A DNA stretch of 64,000 nucleotides from CAWELS01 sp964468205 (GTDB taxonomy: Bacteria > Acidobacteriota > Terriglobia > Bryobacterales > Bryobacteraceae), in assembly GCA_964468205.1 (NCBI GenBank), contig CAYXVG010000020.1:44867-108866 (forward strand), given 5' to 3'. Below the pieces are notes generated by a model that saw only the letters and a list, made by a program, of their open reading frames with translations, searched no databases and had not been told where the DNA came from. A program made the translations under genes and the position numbers. Shown here in pieces: positions 17,304-25,527 of the stretch. Position 1 is the first letter of the stretch. Every line of letters starts with the position of its first letter.

Positions 17304-18539
17304 ATGAGTTCCTCTTCAGCCTCAATGCCCTTCCGCGAAGTTGTGGAAGCCGAAGGGCACCTGATCGATTCGCACATCATGGAACAGATCTTCGACACGG
17401 TTCTCGCCTGCGAGGGCCGCTTCGAGGTGGAGACGTTCCGAATCGGCCGGACAAATCGAGAGCCGTCGATGCTGCGGCTGCGAGTGGAGGCGCCGGCGCA
17501 GGAACAGATGGAGAACATGCTCGCCCGGTTGCTCGGGTTGGGCTGCTCCCCGGCGGATGCCGTCGACGTGCAACTGGCGATGGTTGAAAAAGACCGCTGC
17601 GCACCGCGGGATTTCTACTCCTCCACGAATCACACGACGATGGTGCGGGTCGACGGCCGGTGGGTGACGGTGACGCGGCAGCGCATGGACGCGCTGGTGG
17701 TGGTGCGCGACGGAGGGGCCGAGTGCCTGCGGCTGCGTGATCTGAAGGCGGGCGACCGCGTGGTGGTGGGAATGCACGGGATCCGCGTGATTCCCGAGTC
17801 GAAGGAACGCGACCGGCTGCACTTTGCCTTCATGAGCCAGGGGACTTCATCCGAGCGGCAGGTGGAGACGGCGGTGCGGGAGACGGCGAACCTGATCCGG
17901 CAGACACGCGTGGCGGGAAAGACCGTTGTGGTTGTCGCGGGGCCGGTGGTGGTGCATACCGGGGGGAGCGGAGCGCTGGCATCCCTGATTCGCGGGCGGT
18001 TCGTGCAGGCGCTGCTTTCCGGCAACGCGCTCGGGGTTCACGACGCGGAGTCGAGCCTGTTCGGCACCTCGCTCGGAGTTCGCATGTCGGACGGGCGGCA
18101 GGAAGAGCACGGCCACCGCAACCACATGCGCGCAATCAACGAGATCTTCCACGCCGGCGGTATCCGCGATGCCGTGCGGAACGGCATCCTTTCCAGCGGC
18201 ATTCTCTACGAATGCGTCCAGGCGGACGTGCCGTTTGTGCTGGCCGGAAGTCTGCGGGATGACGGCCCGCTGCCCGATACCATTACCGACATGAACGAGG
18301 CGCAGGACGCCTACGCGGAGCAGTTGCGGGACGCCGGACTCGTGCTCTGCCTCGGATCGATGTTGCATTCAATCGCCACCGGCAACATGCTGCCGAGTTG
18401 GGTGAAGATTGTGTGCGTGGATATCAATCCGGCAGTGGCAACGAAGGTAAGCGACCGCGGAACGGGCCAGGCGATCGGTGTGGTCACCGACGTGGGGCTG
18501 TTTCTAGACCGGCTGGCGCGCAGCCTGGTGCTGGCATAG
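17304..18539 (+). CDS. LOR/SDH-domain protein (TIGR00300), archaeal-type ornithine cyclodeaminase-like
   Basis: The sequence matches the TIGR00300/LOR-SDH family throughout: an N-terminal REVVEAEGHLIDSHIMEQIF, a central APRDFYSSTNHTTMVRVDGRW, and a Rossmann-like C-terminal half (VVVVAGPVVVHTGGSGALASL, NGILSSGILYECV, CVDINPAVATKVSDRGTGQA). Members from methanogens and the C-terminal domain of cyanobacterial AgrE/ArgZ convert ornithine to proline and ammonia with NAD. That activity is inferred here from family knowledge only. The length (411) agrees with stand-alone members. The ribosome binding site is weak. queF follows after 8 bases, so the genes probably share a transcript, although their functions are unrelated. 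Confidence 0.82.
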   Translation: MSSSSASMPFREVVEAEGHLIDSHIMEQIFDTVLACEGRFEVETFRIGRTNREPSMLRLRVEAPAQEQMENMLARLLGLGCSPADAVDVQLAMVEKDRCAPRDFYSSTNHTTMVRVDGRWVTVTRQRMDALVVVRDGGAECLRLRDLKAGDRVVVGMHGIRVIPESKERDRLHFAFMSQGTSSERQVETAVRETANLIRQTRVAGKTVVVVAGPVVVHTGGSGALASLIRGRFVQALLSGNALGVHDAESSLFGTSLGVRMSDGRQEEHGHRNHMRAINEIFHAGGIRDAVRNGILSSGILYECVQADVPFVLAGSLRDDGPLPDTITDMNEAQDAYAEQLRDAGLVLCLGSMLHSIATGNMLPSWVKIVCVDINPAVATKVSDRGTGQAIGVVTDVGLFLDRLARSLVLA

Positions 18540-18547
18540 GGGACTTC

Positions 18548-18967
18548 ATGGCAATAAGAAAAACGAAGCAGAAGCTATACACCGATGAACACGCACGCGC
18601 CGGGATAGATCACGAGTTTCCGGAGATCGAGTGCTTCGAGAACCAGTATCGCGAGGACTACACGATCGAGATCGAGATGCCGGAGTTCACCAGCGTGTGT
18701 CCCCGCACTGGGCTGCCAGACCACGGGACGCTGACGCTCGAGTATGTGCCGGACGGGCTCTGCGTGGAGTTGAAGAGCCTCAAAATGTACATGCTGGCCT
18801 ACCGCAACCTGGGCATCTTCCAGGAGAACGTCGTGAACCGTTTCTTGCGCGACGTGGTGACGGCGGCGAAACCGAAGTCCGCGAAGCTGACGGGCGACTT
18901 TCTTCCTCGCGGCGGAGTGCACAGCAAGATTACCGCATCCTGGAGTAAAAAACGTGGACGGCGCTGA
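18548..18967 (+). CDS. queF: NADPH-dependent 7-cyano-7-deazaguanine reductase QueF (type I)
   Basis: QueF reduces preQ0 to preQ1, a late step of queuosine biosynthesis. The catalytic Cys and Asp appear in FTSVCPRTGLPDHGTLTL, and the family signature as ELKSLKMYMLAYRNLGIFQEN. The 139-residue length is that of the unimodular type. Where many relatives read FHE in the active-site segment, this protein reads FQE; the glutamate that binds substrate is kept. The ATG at 18548 is preceded by GGGGAC at a suitable distance; upstream in-frame starts lie inside the previous gene. The end overlaps the methyltransferase start by 14 bases. No other queuosine gene is in the window. Confidence 0.93.
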   Translation: MAIRKTKQKLYTDEHARAGIDHEFPEIECFENQYREDYTIEIEMPEFTSVCPRTGLPDHGTLTLEYVPDGLCVELKSLKMYMLAYRNLGIFQENVVNRFLRDVVTAAKPKSAKLTGDFLPRGGVHSKITASWSKKRGRR

Positions 18968-20393
18968 AGACGGGAACGGATTGCGAACCGAGGAACTGCT
19001 TGAGATTGTGCGCGAGATCCGGGAGCGGGTGCGGGCGCGCCATCCGTCCGGCGAGGCCGGGGAAATGCGGTTGCCGCTGGCGGACTTGATGCCGTTGGTG
19101 CACGCCCGCGACGGCGCGGAGTCGAAGGTGGCGGCCATCGGGACGGTGAACCCGCGGCCGCCGGGCCTCGCGAATAACATCGTGCAGGCGGTGAAGCGGT
19201 GGGTCTCGCGAGCGCTTGACTGGCACGTGCGGGAGCAGGTGGAATTCAACCGGGCGGCCGTGGAATGCGTGAACGCATCGATCGAGGCGCTGAATGAGAA
19301 CAACCGCGCGCTGGCCCAACTAGCGGCCCTCAATGACGACCTCCGGCGGCACGTGGCCGAAGCGCTCGATGGGCCCATTATGCAGGAGCTGCGGGATCAA
19401 AAGGACATCCGCGACCACTGGCAGGAGTGGCGTAAGGGCTGGGCAGAGAAGGTGGCCACCAACGAGGTGCAATTTCTGCGCGGGCTGGCCGACCTGCGGG
19501 CCGCCTACGAGCACCGGGCGACACAGATGGAAAGCAATCTGCGCGATCTGATGCGCGCACAGCACCGGGATTTCGAGGGCGCGTTGGAGAGATCAGGTTT
19601 GGAGATTCAGAAGCAGCTCTGGGCTGACCTCGAGCGGATTCGTGAGGAGTACGAGCGGCTGATCCACAACGAAATGCGGGTCATTCGGCAGAGGGCCGCG
19701 GCTGGCCGGTTCGTCCCGGTAGGCGCGCCCGCGGCCGTTCCAGCAACCTCCGGCGAACCGAAATTCGATTACCTGCGTTTTGCAGACCGCTTCCGCGGAT
19801 CGGAAGCGTACGTGGCGAGAAACCAGAAGTTTTATCTGGAGAAGTTCGCCTCTTGTGAGAACGTACTCGACATTGGCTGTGGCCGCGGGGAATTTCTTGA
19901 AGTGTTGCGGGAGGCCGGCGTGCGGGCCCGGGGACTGGAACTTAGCCAGGAACTGGTGGACATCTGCCGCCGGAAGGGGCTCGACGTAGATCGGGGAGAC
20001 CTTTTTGAATACATGCCGCCGCTCGATGACGCCTCGCTCGACGGGATCTTCTGCGCCCAGGTGGTGGAGCATCTGCCGCCGGAGAGTCTTCCGGATTTCG
20101 TTCGGCTGGCCAGCGAGAAACTGCGCCGTGGAGGGGTGATCGCCATCGAGACACCCAATCCGGAATGTCTCGCCATTTTTGCCACGCATTTCTACCTCGA
20201 CCCGACACACACGCGTCCGGTACCGGCTTCGCTAATGGCTTTCTATCTGGAAGAGGCGGGCTTCGGGCGCATCGAAGTAGAGCAGCTTTCTCCGGCCGTG
20301 GAGACGATCCCATCACTCAGGGGACTGCCCGATGAGTTCCGTCAGGCTTTCTTCGGTGGCCTGGACTATGCGGTGATCGCCCGCCGGCTATAG
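18954..20393 (+). CDS. Class I SAM-dependent methyltransferase with long coiled-coil N-terminus
   Basis: Residues 1-250 are charged and predicted helical with heptad-like patterns (LNENNRALAQLAALNDDLRR and QKQLWADLERIREEYERLIH), so a long coiled coil is likely. The C-terminal 200 residues form a Rossmann methyltransferase: VLDIGCGRGEFLEVLREAG at about 304-322 is the SAM-binding motif I, followed by GLELSQEL, GIFCAQVVEHLPPESL and GGVIAIETPNPE. This layout is common in polysaccharide-cluster methyltransferases, including chain-terminating enzymes related to WbdD. The coiled coil could act as a ruler or for oligomerisation; that is inference. It starts with GTG, has GGAG eight bases upstream, and overlaps queF. 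The acceptor is unknown. Confidence 0.82.
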   Translation: MDGAEDGNGLRTEELLEIVREIRERVRARHPSGEAGEMRLPLADLMPLVHARDGAESKVAAIGTVNPRPPGLANNIVQAVKRWVSRALDWHVREQVEFNRAAVECVNASIEALNENNRALAQLAALNDDLRRHVAEALDGPIMQELRDQKDIRDHWQEWRKGWAEKVATNEVQFLRGLADLRAAYEHRATQMESNLRDLMRAQHRDFEGALERSGLEIQKQLWADLERIREEYERLIHNEMRVIRQRAAAGRFVPVGAPAAVPATSGEPKFDYLRFADRFRGSEAYVARNQKFYLEKFASCENVLDIGCGRGEFLEVLREAGVRARGLELSQELVDICRRKGLDVDRGDLFEYMPPLDDASLDGIFCAQVVEHLPPESLPDFVRLASEKLRRGGVIAIETPNPECLAIFATHFYLDPTHTRPVPASLMAFYLEEAGFGRIEVEQLSPAVETIPSLRGLPDEFRQAFFGGLDYAVIARRL

Positions 20394-20447
20394 CGGGCGG
20401 GCGCGGATTCGAGAATCGGCTGCCGGCCGCCGGGAATCCAACGGGTA

Positions 20448-21095
20448 ATGAGTGTCAAGAAGCATCAGTACGACGGCAAGAACGTAATCGTGTCCTACGA
20501 CCTGGGACGGTGTATCCATGCGGGCGAGTGCGTCCGCGGTTTGCCCCACGTGTTCGATCCCGGGCGCAAGCCATGGATTCAGCCTGACAGGGCCGATGTG
20601 GATGAACTGCTGCGGGTGGTGGACCGCTGCCCGACCGGCGCGCTGCAGGCAGAGCGGAAAGATGGCGGCGACCCGCTTCCAGCCGCTTCGGCGAACAGCG
20701 TGACGGTGGACCCCAACGGTCCATTGCTGCTGCGTGGGGATCTCCGTTTCACCACGCCCGGTGGAGAGCAGGCCACCGATACCCGGCTCGCGCTGTGCCG
20801 GTGCGGCGCGTCGAAGAACAAGCCGTATTGCGACAACAGCCACAAGGAGGCTGGTTTCCATGATGCTGGTGAGCTGGGGACGTTCAAGGCCGAGGCGCCG
20901 GCAAAAAAAGGGCCGCTGGCGATTTCATTCGCGAAGAACGGCCCGGTGTTGACGTCCGGACAACTCGAAATTCGCGGTTCGGACGGGAGAGAGCCGGTCC
21001 AGTGCGAGCGTTCGGCGCTGTGCCGGTGCGGCGCTTCGCGGAATAAACCGTTCTGCGACGGCGCGCACAAAACGGCCGGATTCGAGGCCGGGTAG
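20448..21095 (+). CDS. Iron-sulfur protein with a mono-cluster ferredoxin-like domain and two CDGSH motifs
   Basis: Three metal-binding modules lie in 215 residues. The first (about 1-68) matches the divergent 4Fe-4S mono-cluster family (Fer4_19, YjdI): LGRCIHAGECVRGLPHVFDP with Cys22 and Cys28, then RCPTGAL with Cys61. The second and third are CDGSH-type 2Fe-2S motifs with three Cys and one His: LCRCGASKNKPYCDNSHK (Cys117, Cys119, Cys128, His132) and LCRCGASRNKPFCDGAHK (Cys192, Cys194, Cys203, His207). CDGSH proteins work in electron transfer or Fe-S handling. The combination suggests a small soluble electron carrier. The ribosome binding site is weak. It is the last gene of the plus-strand run starting at 17304. 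Confidence 0.9.
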   Translation: MSVKKHQYDGKNVIVSYDLGRCIHAGECVRGLPHVFDPGRKPWIQPDRADVDELLRVVDRCPTGALQAERKDGGDPLPAASANSVTVDPNGPLLLRGDLRFTTPGGEQATDTRLALCRCGASKNKPYCDNSHKEAGFHDAGELGTFKAEAPAKKGPLAISFAKNGPVLTSGQLEIRGSDGREPVQCERSALCRCGASRNKPFCDGAHKTAGFEAG

Positions 21096-21113
21096 GCACA
21101 CCTCGCTCCGGAA

Positions 21114-22337
21114 CTAACAGCTCGTAAAACCGCCTGCCCGGATCCAGTGCAGGATGGCTTCGCGGACCTCAGGGAAGCCCTCGCGGACGACGATGACTTC
21201 CGAGCATTTGCTCGTTTCGGCCGGCTCCGGAGACCGCAGTTCGGCGGCTTCGATAATCCTTGGGGTTGAGGAGCCACTGCCCGGGAAGCGGGCGATGGCG
21301 CCGCTGCAAATCGCCAGAATCGTGGAGTCACGCACGCGGCCCTCCGGCGGCGCTTCAATCCAATCCGTGGCTTGGGCGGCTGCGCGGAGAGCTTGCCGCG
21401 CCGCTTCTCCCTCCGGGTTCTCCTGCCTGGCGAGATGTGCGAGGCGAACGACAGCTTCTTTCCACAGCGCAAGAAAGGTGTCAGGATCCGCGATCCGTTT
21501 AGCGAGGAAGCGCAGGTAGTTCACCTCGAGCGCCCGCTGCAACTCGGTTGGCGAAAAATAGCGGGAGCTGGTGGCACGGTGGTCGTGAACCAGCTTCGCC
21601 CCAGCCACGAACACGCTCGGCCAGCCGCACTGCCACGCGTGATAGCCCAGGTCCAGATCCTCCACGTAGGCTGGTTCGTAGGACTCGTCCAATCCGCCGA
21701 GAGCCAGCAGTTTTCCCGTGTCATAGAGGGAGCAGCCGCCGCTGCCGTAGAGAACCCAGGTGCGGTCCTCGCCGGGCAGAGGCTCCTCGCACCAGACCGG
21801 GAAATCATTGGGTTCGTTTCGCAAAAACGCGGGTCGCCAGACAGTCTTGCCCGTCTCCTCGCGCCGGCGCCCGGGCGGGAAGAAGATCTGGGCGGTGGCG
21901 CAGAACAACTCAGAGGTTTCCTCGAAAGCGGTGAGAAGGGGCGGGAAGAAGCTTTCTCCGAGTGTCATGTCATTGTTTAGCAAAAAAGTTCGGGAATATT
22001 GAGCTCTGCGAATTCCGGCGTTTACGGCCCGTGCGAAGGAGAGGGGCTCGCAGTGTCTGATGACTTTCACATTCGGCCATTCCGAGGCGGCGAACTTGCC
22101 CGTTCCGTCGTTGGAACCGTTATCGGAGACAATGACCTCGGAGTCGATGCCGCGGAGTTCCCTGGTGAGGCCGGGCAACAGCCGCTCGAGCAGATGCTTG
22201 CCGTTGCGCGACGGGATGATGACGGAGATACCGGGCGCGAAGCCGTGACCACAGATCGGCGTCTGCCTCGCGGGGATCTTACGCTTCCTGCGGGCGCACC
22301 GCCAACCGGCGAGCCGAGCCATCCAATCCATCCACAT
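21114..22337 (-). CDS. Glycosyltransferase family 2
   Basis: This inverting GT-A glycosyltransferase probably builds cell-surface polysaccharide. The GT-A domain starts at ISVIIPSRNGKHLLERLLPG. The nucleotide-binding EVIVSDNGSNDGT follows, then the DxD-equivalent in TFLLNNDMTL, a GSGGCSLYD loop and the catalytic-region LGGLDESYEPAYVEDLDLGY. The C-terminal 130 residues are helical and not recognised. The start is uncertain: I chose the ATG at 22337, which gives a short basic N-terminus and leaves room for divergent promoters. An ATG at 22394 and a frame open to 22631 are alternatives without ribosome binding sites. It diverges from the ABC exporter operon. Confidence 0.83.
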   Translation of the reverse strand: MWMDWMARLAGWRCARRKRKIPARQTPICGHGFAPGISVIIPSRNGKHLLERLLPGLTRELRGIDSEVIVSDNGSNDGTGKFAASEWPNVKVIRHCEPLSFARAVNAGIRRAQYSRTFLLNNDMTLGESFFPPLLTAFEETSELFCATAQIFFPPGRRREETGKTVWRPAFLRNEPNDFPVWCEEPLPGEDRTWVLYGSGGCSLYDTGKLLALGGLDESYEPAYVEDLDLGYHAWQCGWPSVFVAGAKLVHDHRATSSRYFSPTELQRALEVNYLRFLAKRIADPDTFLALWKEAVVRLAHLARQENPEGEAARQALRAAAQATDWIEAPPEGRVRDSTILAICSGAIARFPGSGSSTPRIIEAAELRSPEPAETSKCSEVIVVREGFPEVREAILHWIRAGGFTSC

Positions 22338-22417
22338 GTTCTTAAGGCTATCCCACCGGTTCCGGGCCGCAGGCGCCTCGCCGGCTCGTAACATAGGACA
22401 GGAGAGAAGATCTATTA

Positions 22418-23155
22418 TTGTCAGAAGCCGGCGTGCCTGAGTCCGACGACGAGAAGACAGTGTTCCGCGCCCAGGGCGTGACCAAGATCTATCGCATGGG
22501 CGAAGTCGAAGTGCATGCTCTCCGGGGCGTTGATCTCGATCTCTACTCCGGCGAGCTGGCCGTCTTGCTCGGACCATCGGGCAGCGGAAAGTCGACTCTG
22601 CTGAATATCCTGGGCGGCCTCGACCATCCAACAGACGGGCAGGTCTTCTATCATGGCCGGGAGATCACGAACGCGACCGACGGAGAGTTAACCAACTATC
22701 GCCGGTACTATGTCGGTTTCGTTTTCCAGTTCTACAACCTCATCCCGAGTCTGACGGCTCGGGAGAATGTCGCGGCGGTCACCGAAATCGCGAAAAACCC
22801 GATGAAACCGGAGGAAGCCCTGGAAATGGTGGGGCTGGCCGACCGGCTGGATCATTTCCCAGCGCAACTCTCCGGGGGGCAGCAACAGCGCGTGGCCATC
22901 GCGCGGGCAATTGCGAAGAGGCCTTCCGTCCTCCTTTGCGACGAACCGACCGGCGCCCTCGATTCCTCGACCGGGATCGTTGTCCTGGAGGCTCTCACCC
23001 GGGCAAACCGGGAACTCGGCACGACGACCGCTCTGATCACGCACAATGCGGGCGTGGCCGGAATCGCCGACCGCGTTGTCCATTTGAGCGACGGCCGAAT
23101 CGTCAAGGTGGAGCGAAATCAGGAGAAGAAAGACCCCCGGGAGGTGACCTGGTAG
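22418..23155 (+). CDS. ABC exporter ATP-binding protein, MacB/LolD type
   Basis: This is the ATPase of a three-gene efflux system. Walker A is GPSGSGKST (residues 52-60), the signature LSGGQQQR (151-158) and Walker B VLLCDEPTGALD (171-182). The switch His lies in ALITHN. The EIT and FVFQFYNLIPSLTARENV stretches mark the LolD/MacB subgroup. The start is a TTG with GGAGAGAAG eight bases upstream; a GTG at 22433 is a weaker option. The stop is one base before the permease start, so translation is probably coupled. It would hydrolyse ATP in the cytoplasm to drive the permease at 23157-25520. Confidence 0.93.
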   Translation: MSEAGVPESDDEKTVFRAQGVTKIYRMGEVEVHALRGVDLDLYSGELAVLLGPSGSGKSTLLNILGGLDHPTDGQVFYHGREITNATDGELTNYRRYYVGFVFQFYNLIPSLTARENVAAVTEIAKNPMKPEEALEMVGLADRLDHFPAQLSGGQQQRVAIARAIAKRPSVLLCDEPTGALDSSTGIVVLEALTRANRELGTTTALITHNAGVAGIADRVVHLSDGRIVKVERNQEKKDPREVTW

Positions 23156-23156
23156 C

Positions 23157-25520
23157 ATGCGGGCGCTCCATCGCAAAGCCGCGAGGGAACTCTGGGACAT
23201 GAAGGGACAGGCCCTGGCGATCGCCATGGTGGTGGCTGGAGGCGTGGCGACCTTCATCATGTCAACGACCACTCTGGAATCGCTCAGGATCACCCGCGAG
23301 ACCTTCTACCGGGACTACCGGTTTGCCGATGTCTTCTCCAGCTTGAAGAGGGCTCCGTTGAATGTTGCCGGCGAGATTCAGCGTATTTCGGGTGTCCAGG
23401 GGCTTCAGACCAGGGTGGTGGCAGGAGCGATGGTGGAGTTGCCGGACTATGACGAGCCGGTCACGGCCCAGATCATTTCAATACCCGACGATGCCGAGCC
23501 TTCGCTGAACCAGCTTTATCTGAAGCAAGGACGTTTCGTTGAGCAGGCCCGCAGGGACGAGGTGGTAGTACACCAAGCCTTTGCACAAGCACACCAGCTA
23601 GCGCCGGGTGACCACTTCGACGTCGTTATCAACGGCCGGCGCGAGAGGCTGCGGCTGGTCGGAGTCGCTCTCTCGCCGGAGTACGTCTACCAGCTCGAAC
23701 CGGGAGCCGTTATACCCGACTACGAGAGCTTCGGCGTGTTCTGGATGGCGCGAACGCCGCTGGCCCACGCATTTGACATGGATGGCGCTTTTAACGATGT
23801 GGCGTTGAGGATTTCACCCCGGACCAATCCTGAAGATGTGATCGACCGGCTGGACGCATTACTCAAACCGTATGGCGGACTCGGCGCCGTCAGCCGCGAG
23901 AATCAGGTCTCGCACCGATACCTCTCGGAAGAGTTCAAGCAACTGGAGAATATGGCCACCCTCTTCCCGATGATCTTCCTCGGCGTTGCGGCGTTCTTGC
24001 TAAACGTTGTCATCAGCCGGCTCATCGCGACACAGAGAGAGCAGGTGGCTATTCTGAAGGCGTTCGGATATCGCACTTTCGACGTGGTGATCCACTACAC
24101 CGAGATTGTCCTCGTCATCGCCGCCGCCGGCGTCGTGGCGGGAATCGCCGCAGGAGCCTGGCTGGGGGACGGGCTCAGCCGCATGTACATGGACTATTTC
24201 CGGTTCCCCTTCCTTGTTTATCAACTGCAATTTCCGGCGGTGATCACCGCCGCGTTGATTAGTGCGGCGGCGGCTGTTCTGGGCACAGTCTATTCGGTGG
24301 CGCGCGGAGCGGCCATGCCGCCCGCGGAGGCAATGAAACCGACCGCACCGGAGAAATACCAGCTTTCAGTTGTGGAACGGCTTGGCATGGGCTGGCTGCT
24401 GGCGCCTCCGACACGGATGATCGTTCGCAACCTGGAGCGCCGGCCGTTGAAGGCCCTGCTTTCCATTACCGGTATCGCATTCGCGTGCGCGATTCTTGTC
24501 CTGGGCGGCTTCTTCAGCGATGCGATGGACTACATGGTCGATATCCAGTTCCGGCTTGCTCAGCGCGAAGATCTGATCGTGACGTTCACGGAACCAACAT
24601 CCCGGCGTGCCATCCATTCCTTGTCAAGCCTTCCGGGGGTTACCCTCGCGGAACCGTTCCGCGCCATCCCGGCCAATTTCCGTTTCGAGCATCGGGAATA
24701 CCGGACTTCTCTGCAGGGAGTGCCGGCGGATGCCGCGCTTCATCTTCTGCTTGACCAGAAACTCCTGACCGTGAATCTGCCGCCGGACGGCGTCCTCCTC
24801 ACCGACCATCTCGCCGAGGTCCTCGGCGTACACCCCGGAAACGCGCTCACGATTGAGGCGCTCGAAGGCAGCCGCCCGGTTCTGGAAGTCCCAGTGGCGG
24901 CGGTGGTCAAGGAATACGTTGGCATGGCGGGATATGTGCGGCTCGCCTCTCTGAACCGGATGATGGGGGAAGGACACGCTATCTCGGGAGCACGATTGTC
25001 AGTGGAGCCCGATTCCCGGCAGGCCATCTACAACGAACTCCGGGAGATGCCGCGCGTAGCGGGAATCACGGTGCGCAGCAAGGCGCTGAGAAACTTCCGC
25101 GAAACGATGGCGGAAATGATGCTGACTTTCGCCTTCTTCAACACGCTGCTTGCGGGCGTGATCGCTTTCGGGGTCGTCTACAATAGCATGCGGATCGCTT
25201 TTTCCGAGCGGAGCCGCGAGTTGGCCAGCCTGCGCGTTCTGGGCTTCACCCGCGGCGAGATCACCTACATTCTGCTCGGCGAACTCGCTCTTCTGACCCT
25301 GATCGCCGTACCGGCGGGTTTTCCGGTCGGTCAGGCCTTGTGCGCCTACATGATTCGCACCTTACCCTCGGATCTGTATCGCATGCCGTTAGTGATCAAT
25401 CCTTCGACGTATTCGCTGGCGGCAACTGTGGTGGTGGCGTCAGCCGGCGTCTCTTCGATCATCATCTGGAGGAAGCTTGCCAGACTTGATCTGATTGCGG
25501 TTCTCAAGACAAAGGAGTGA
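23157..25520 (+). CDS. ABC exporter permease with two FtsX domains
   Basis: A 787-residue membrane protein with a first membrane helix (ALAIAMVVAGGVATFIMSTT), a large periplasmic region, a first FtsX domain (LFPMIFLGVAAFLLNVVISR, then EQVAILKAFGYRTFDVV), a second periplasmic region and a second FtsX domain (GVIAFGVVYNSMRIAFSERS, then ELASLRVLGFTRGEITYI). The tandem FtsX layout with about eight membrane segments is typical of large exporters that work as monomers or dimers with one LolD-like ATPase. It starts one base after the ATPase gene and its stop overlaps the ribosome binding site of the adaptor gene. The substrate is unknown; lipids, peptides or hydrophobic drugs are possibilities from relatives. 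Confidence 0.9.
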   Translation: MRALHRKAARELWDMKGQALAIAMVVAGGVATFIMSTTTLESLRITRETFYRDYRFADVFSSLKRAPLNVAGEIQRISGVQGLQTRVVAGAMVELPDYDEPVTAQIISIPDDAEPSLNQLYLKQGRFVEQARRDEVVVHQAFAQAHQLAPGDHFDVVINGRRERLRLVGVALSPEYVYQLEPGAVIPDYESFGVFWMARTPLAHAFDMDGAFNDVALRISPRTNPEDVIDRLDALLKPYGGLGAVSRENQVSHRYLSEEFKQLENMATLFPMIFLGVAAFLLNVVISRLIATQREQVAILKAFGYRTFDVVIHYTEIVLVIAAAGVVAGIAAGAWLGDGLSRMYMDYFRFPFLVYQLQFPAVITAALISAAAAVLGTVYSVARGAAMPPAEAMKPTAPEKYQLSVVERLGMGWLLAPPTRMIVRNLERRPLKALLSITGIAFACAILVLGGFFSDAMDYMVDIQFRLAQREDLIVTFTEPTSRRAIHSLSSLPGVTLAEPFRAIPANFRFEHREYRTSLQGVPADAALHLLLDQKLLTVNLPPDGVLLTDHLAEVLGVHPGNALTIEALEGSRPVLEVPVAAVVKEYVGMAGYVRLASLNRMMGEGHAISGARLSVEPDSRQAIYNELREMPRVAGITVRSKALRNFRETMAEMMLTFAFFNTLLAGVIAFGVVYNSMRIAFSERSRELASLRVLGFTRGEITYILLGELALLTLIAVPAGFPVGQALCAYMIRTLPSDLYRMPLVINPSTYSLAATVVVASAGVSSIIIWRKLARLDLIAVLKTKE

Positions 25521-25527
25521 CGACGAT

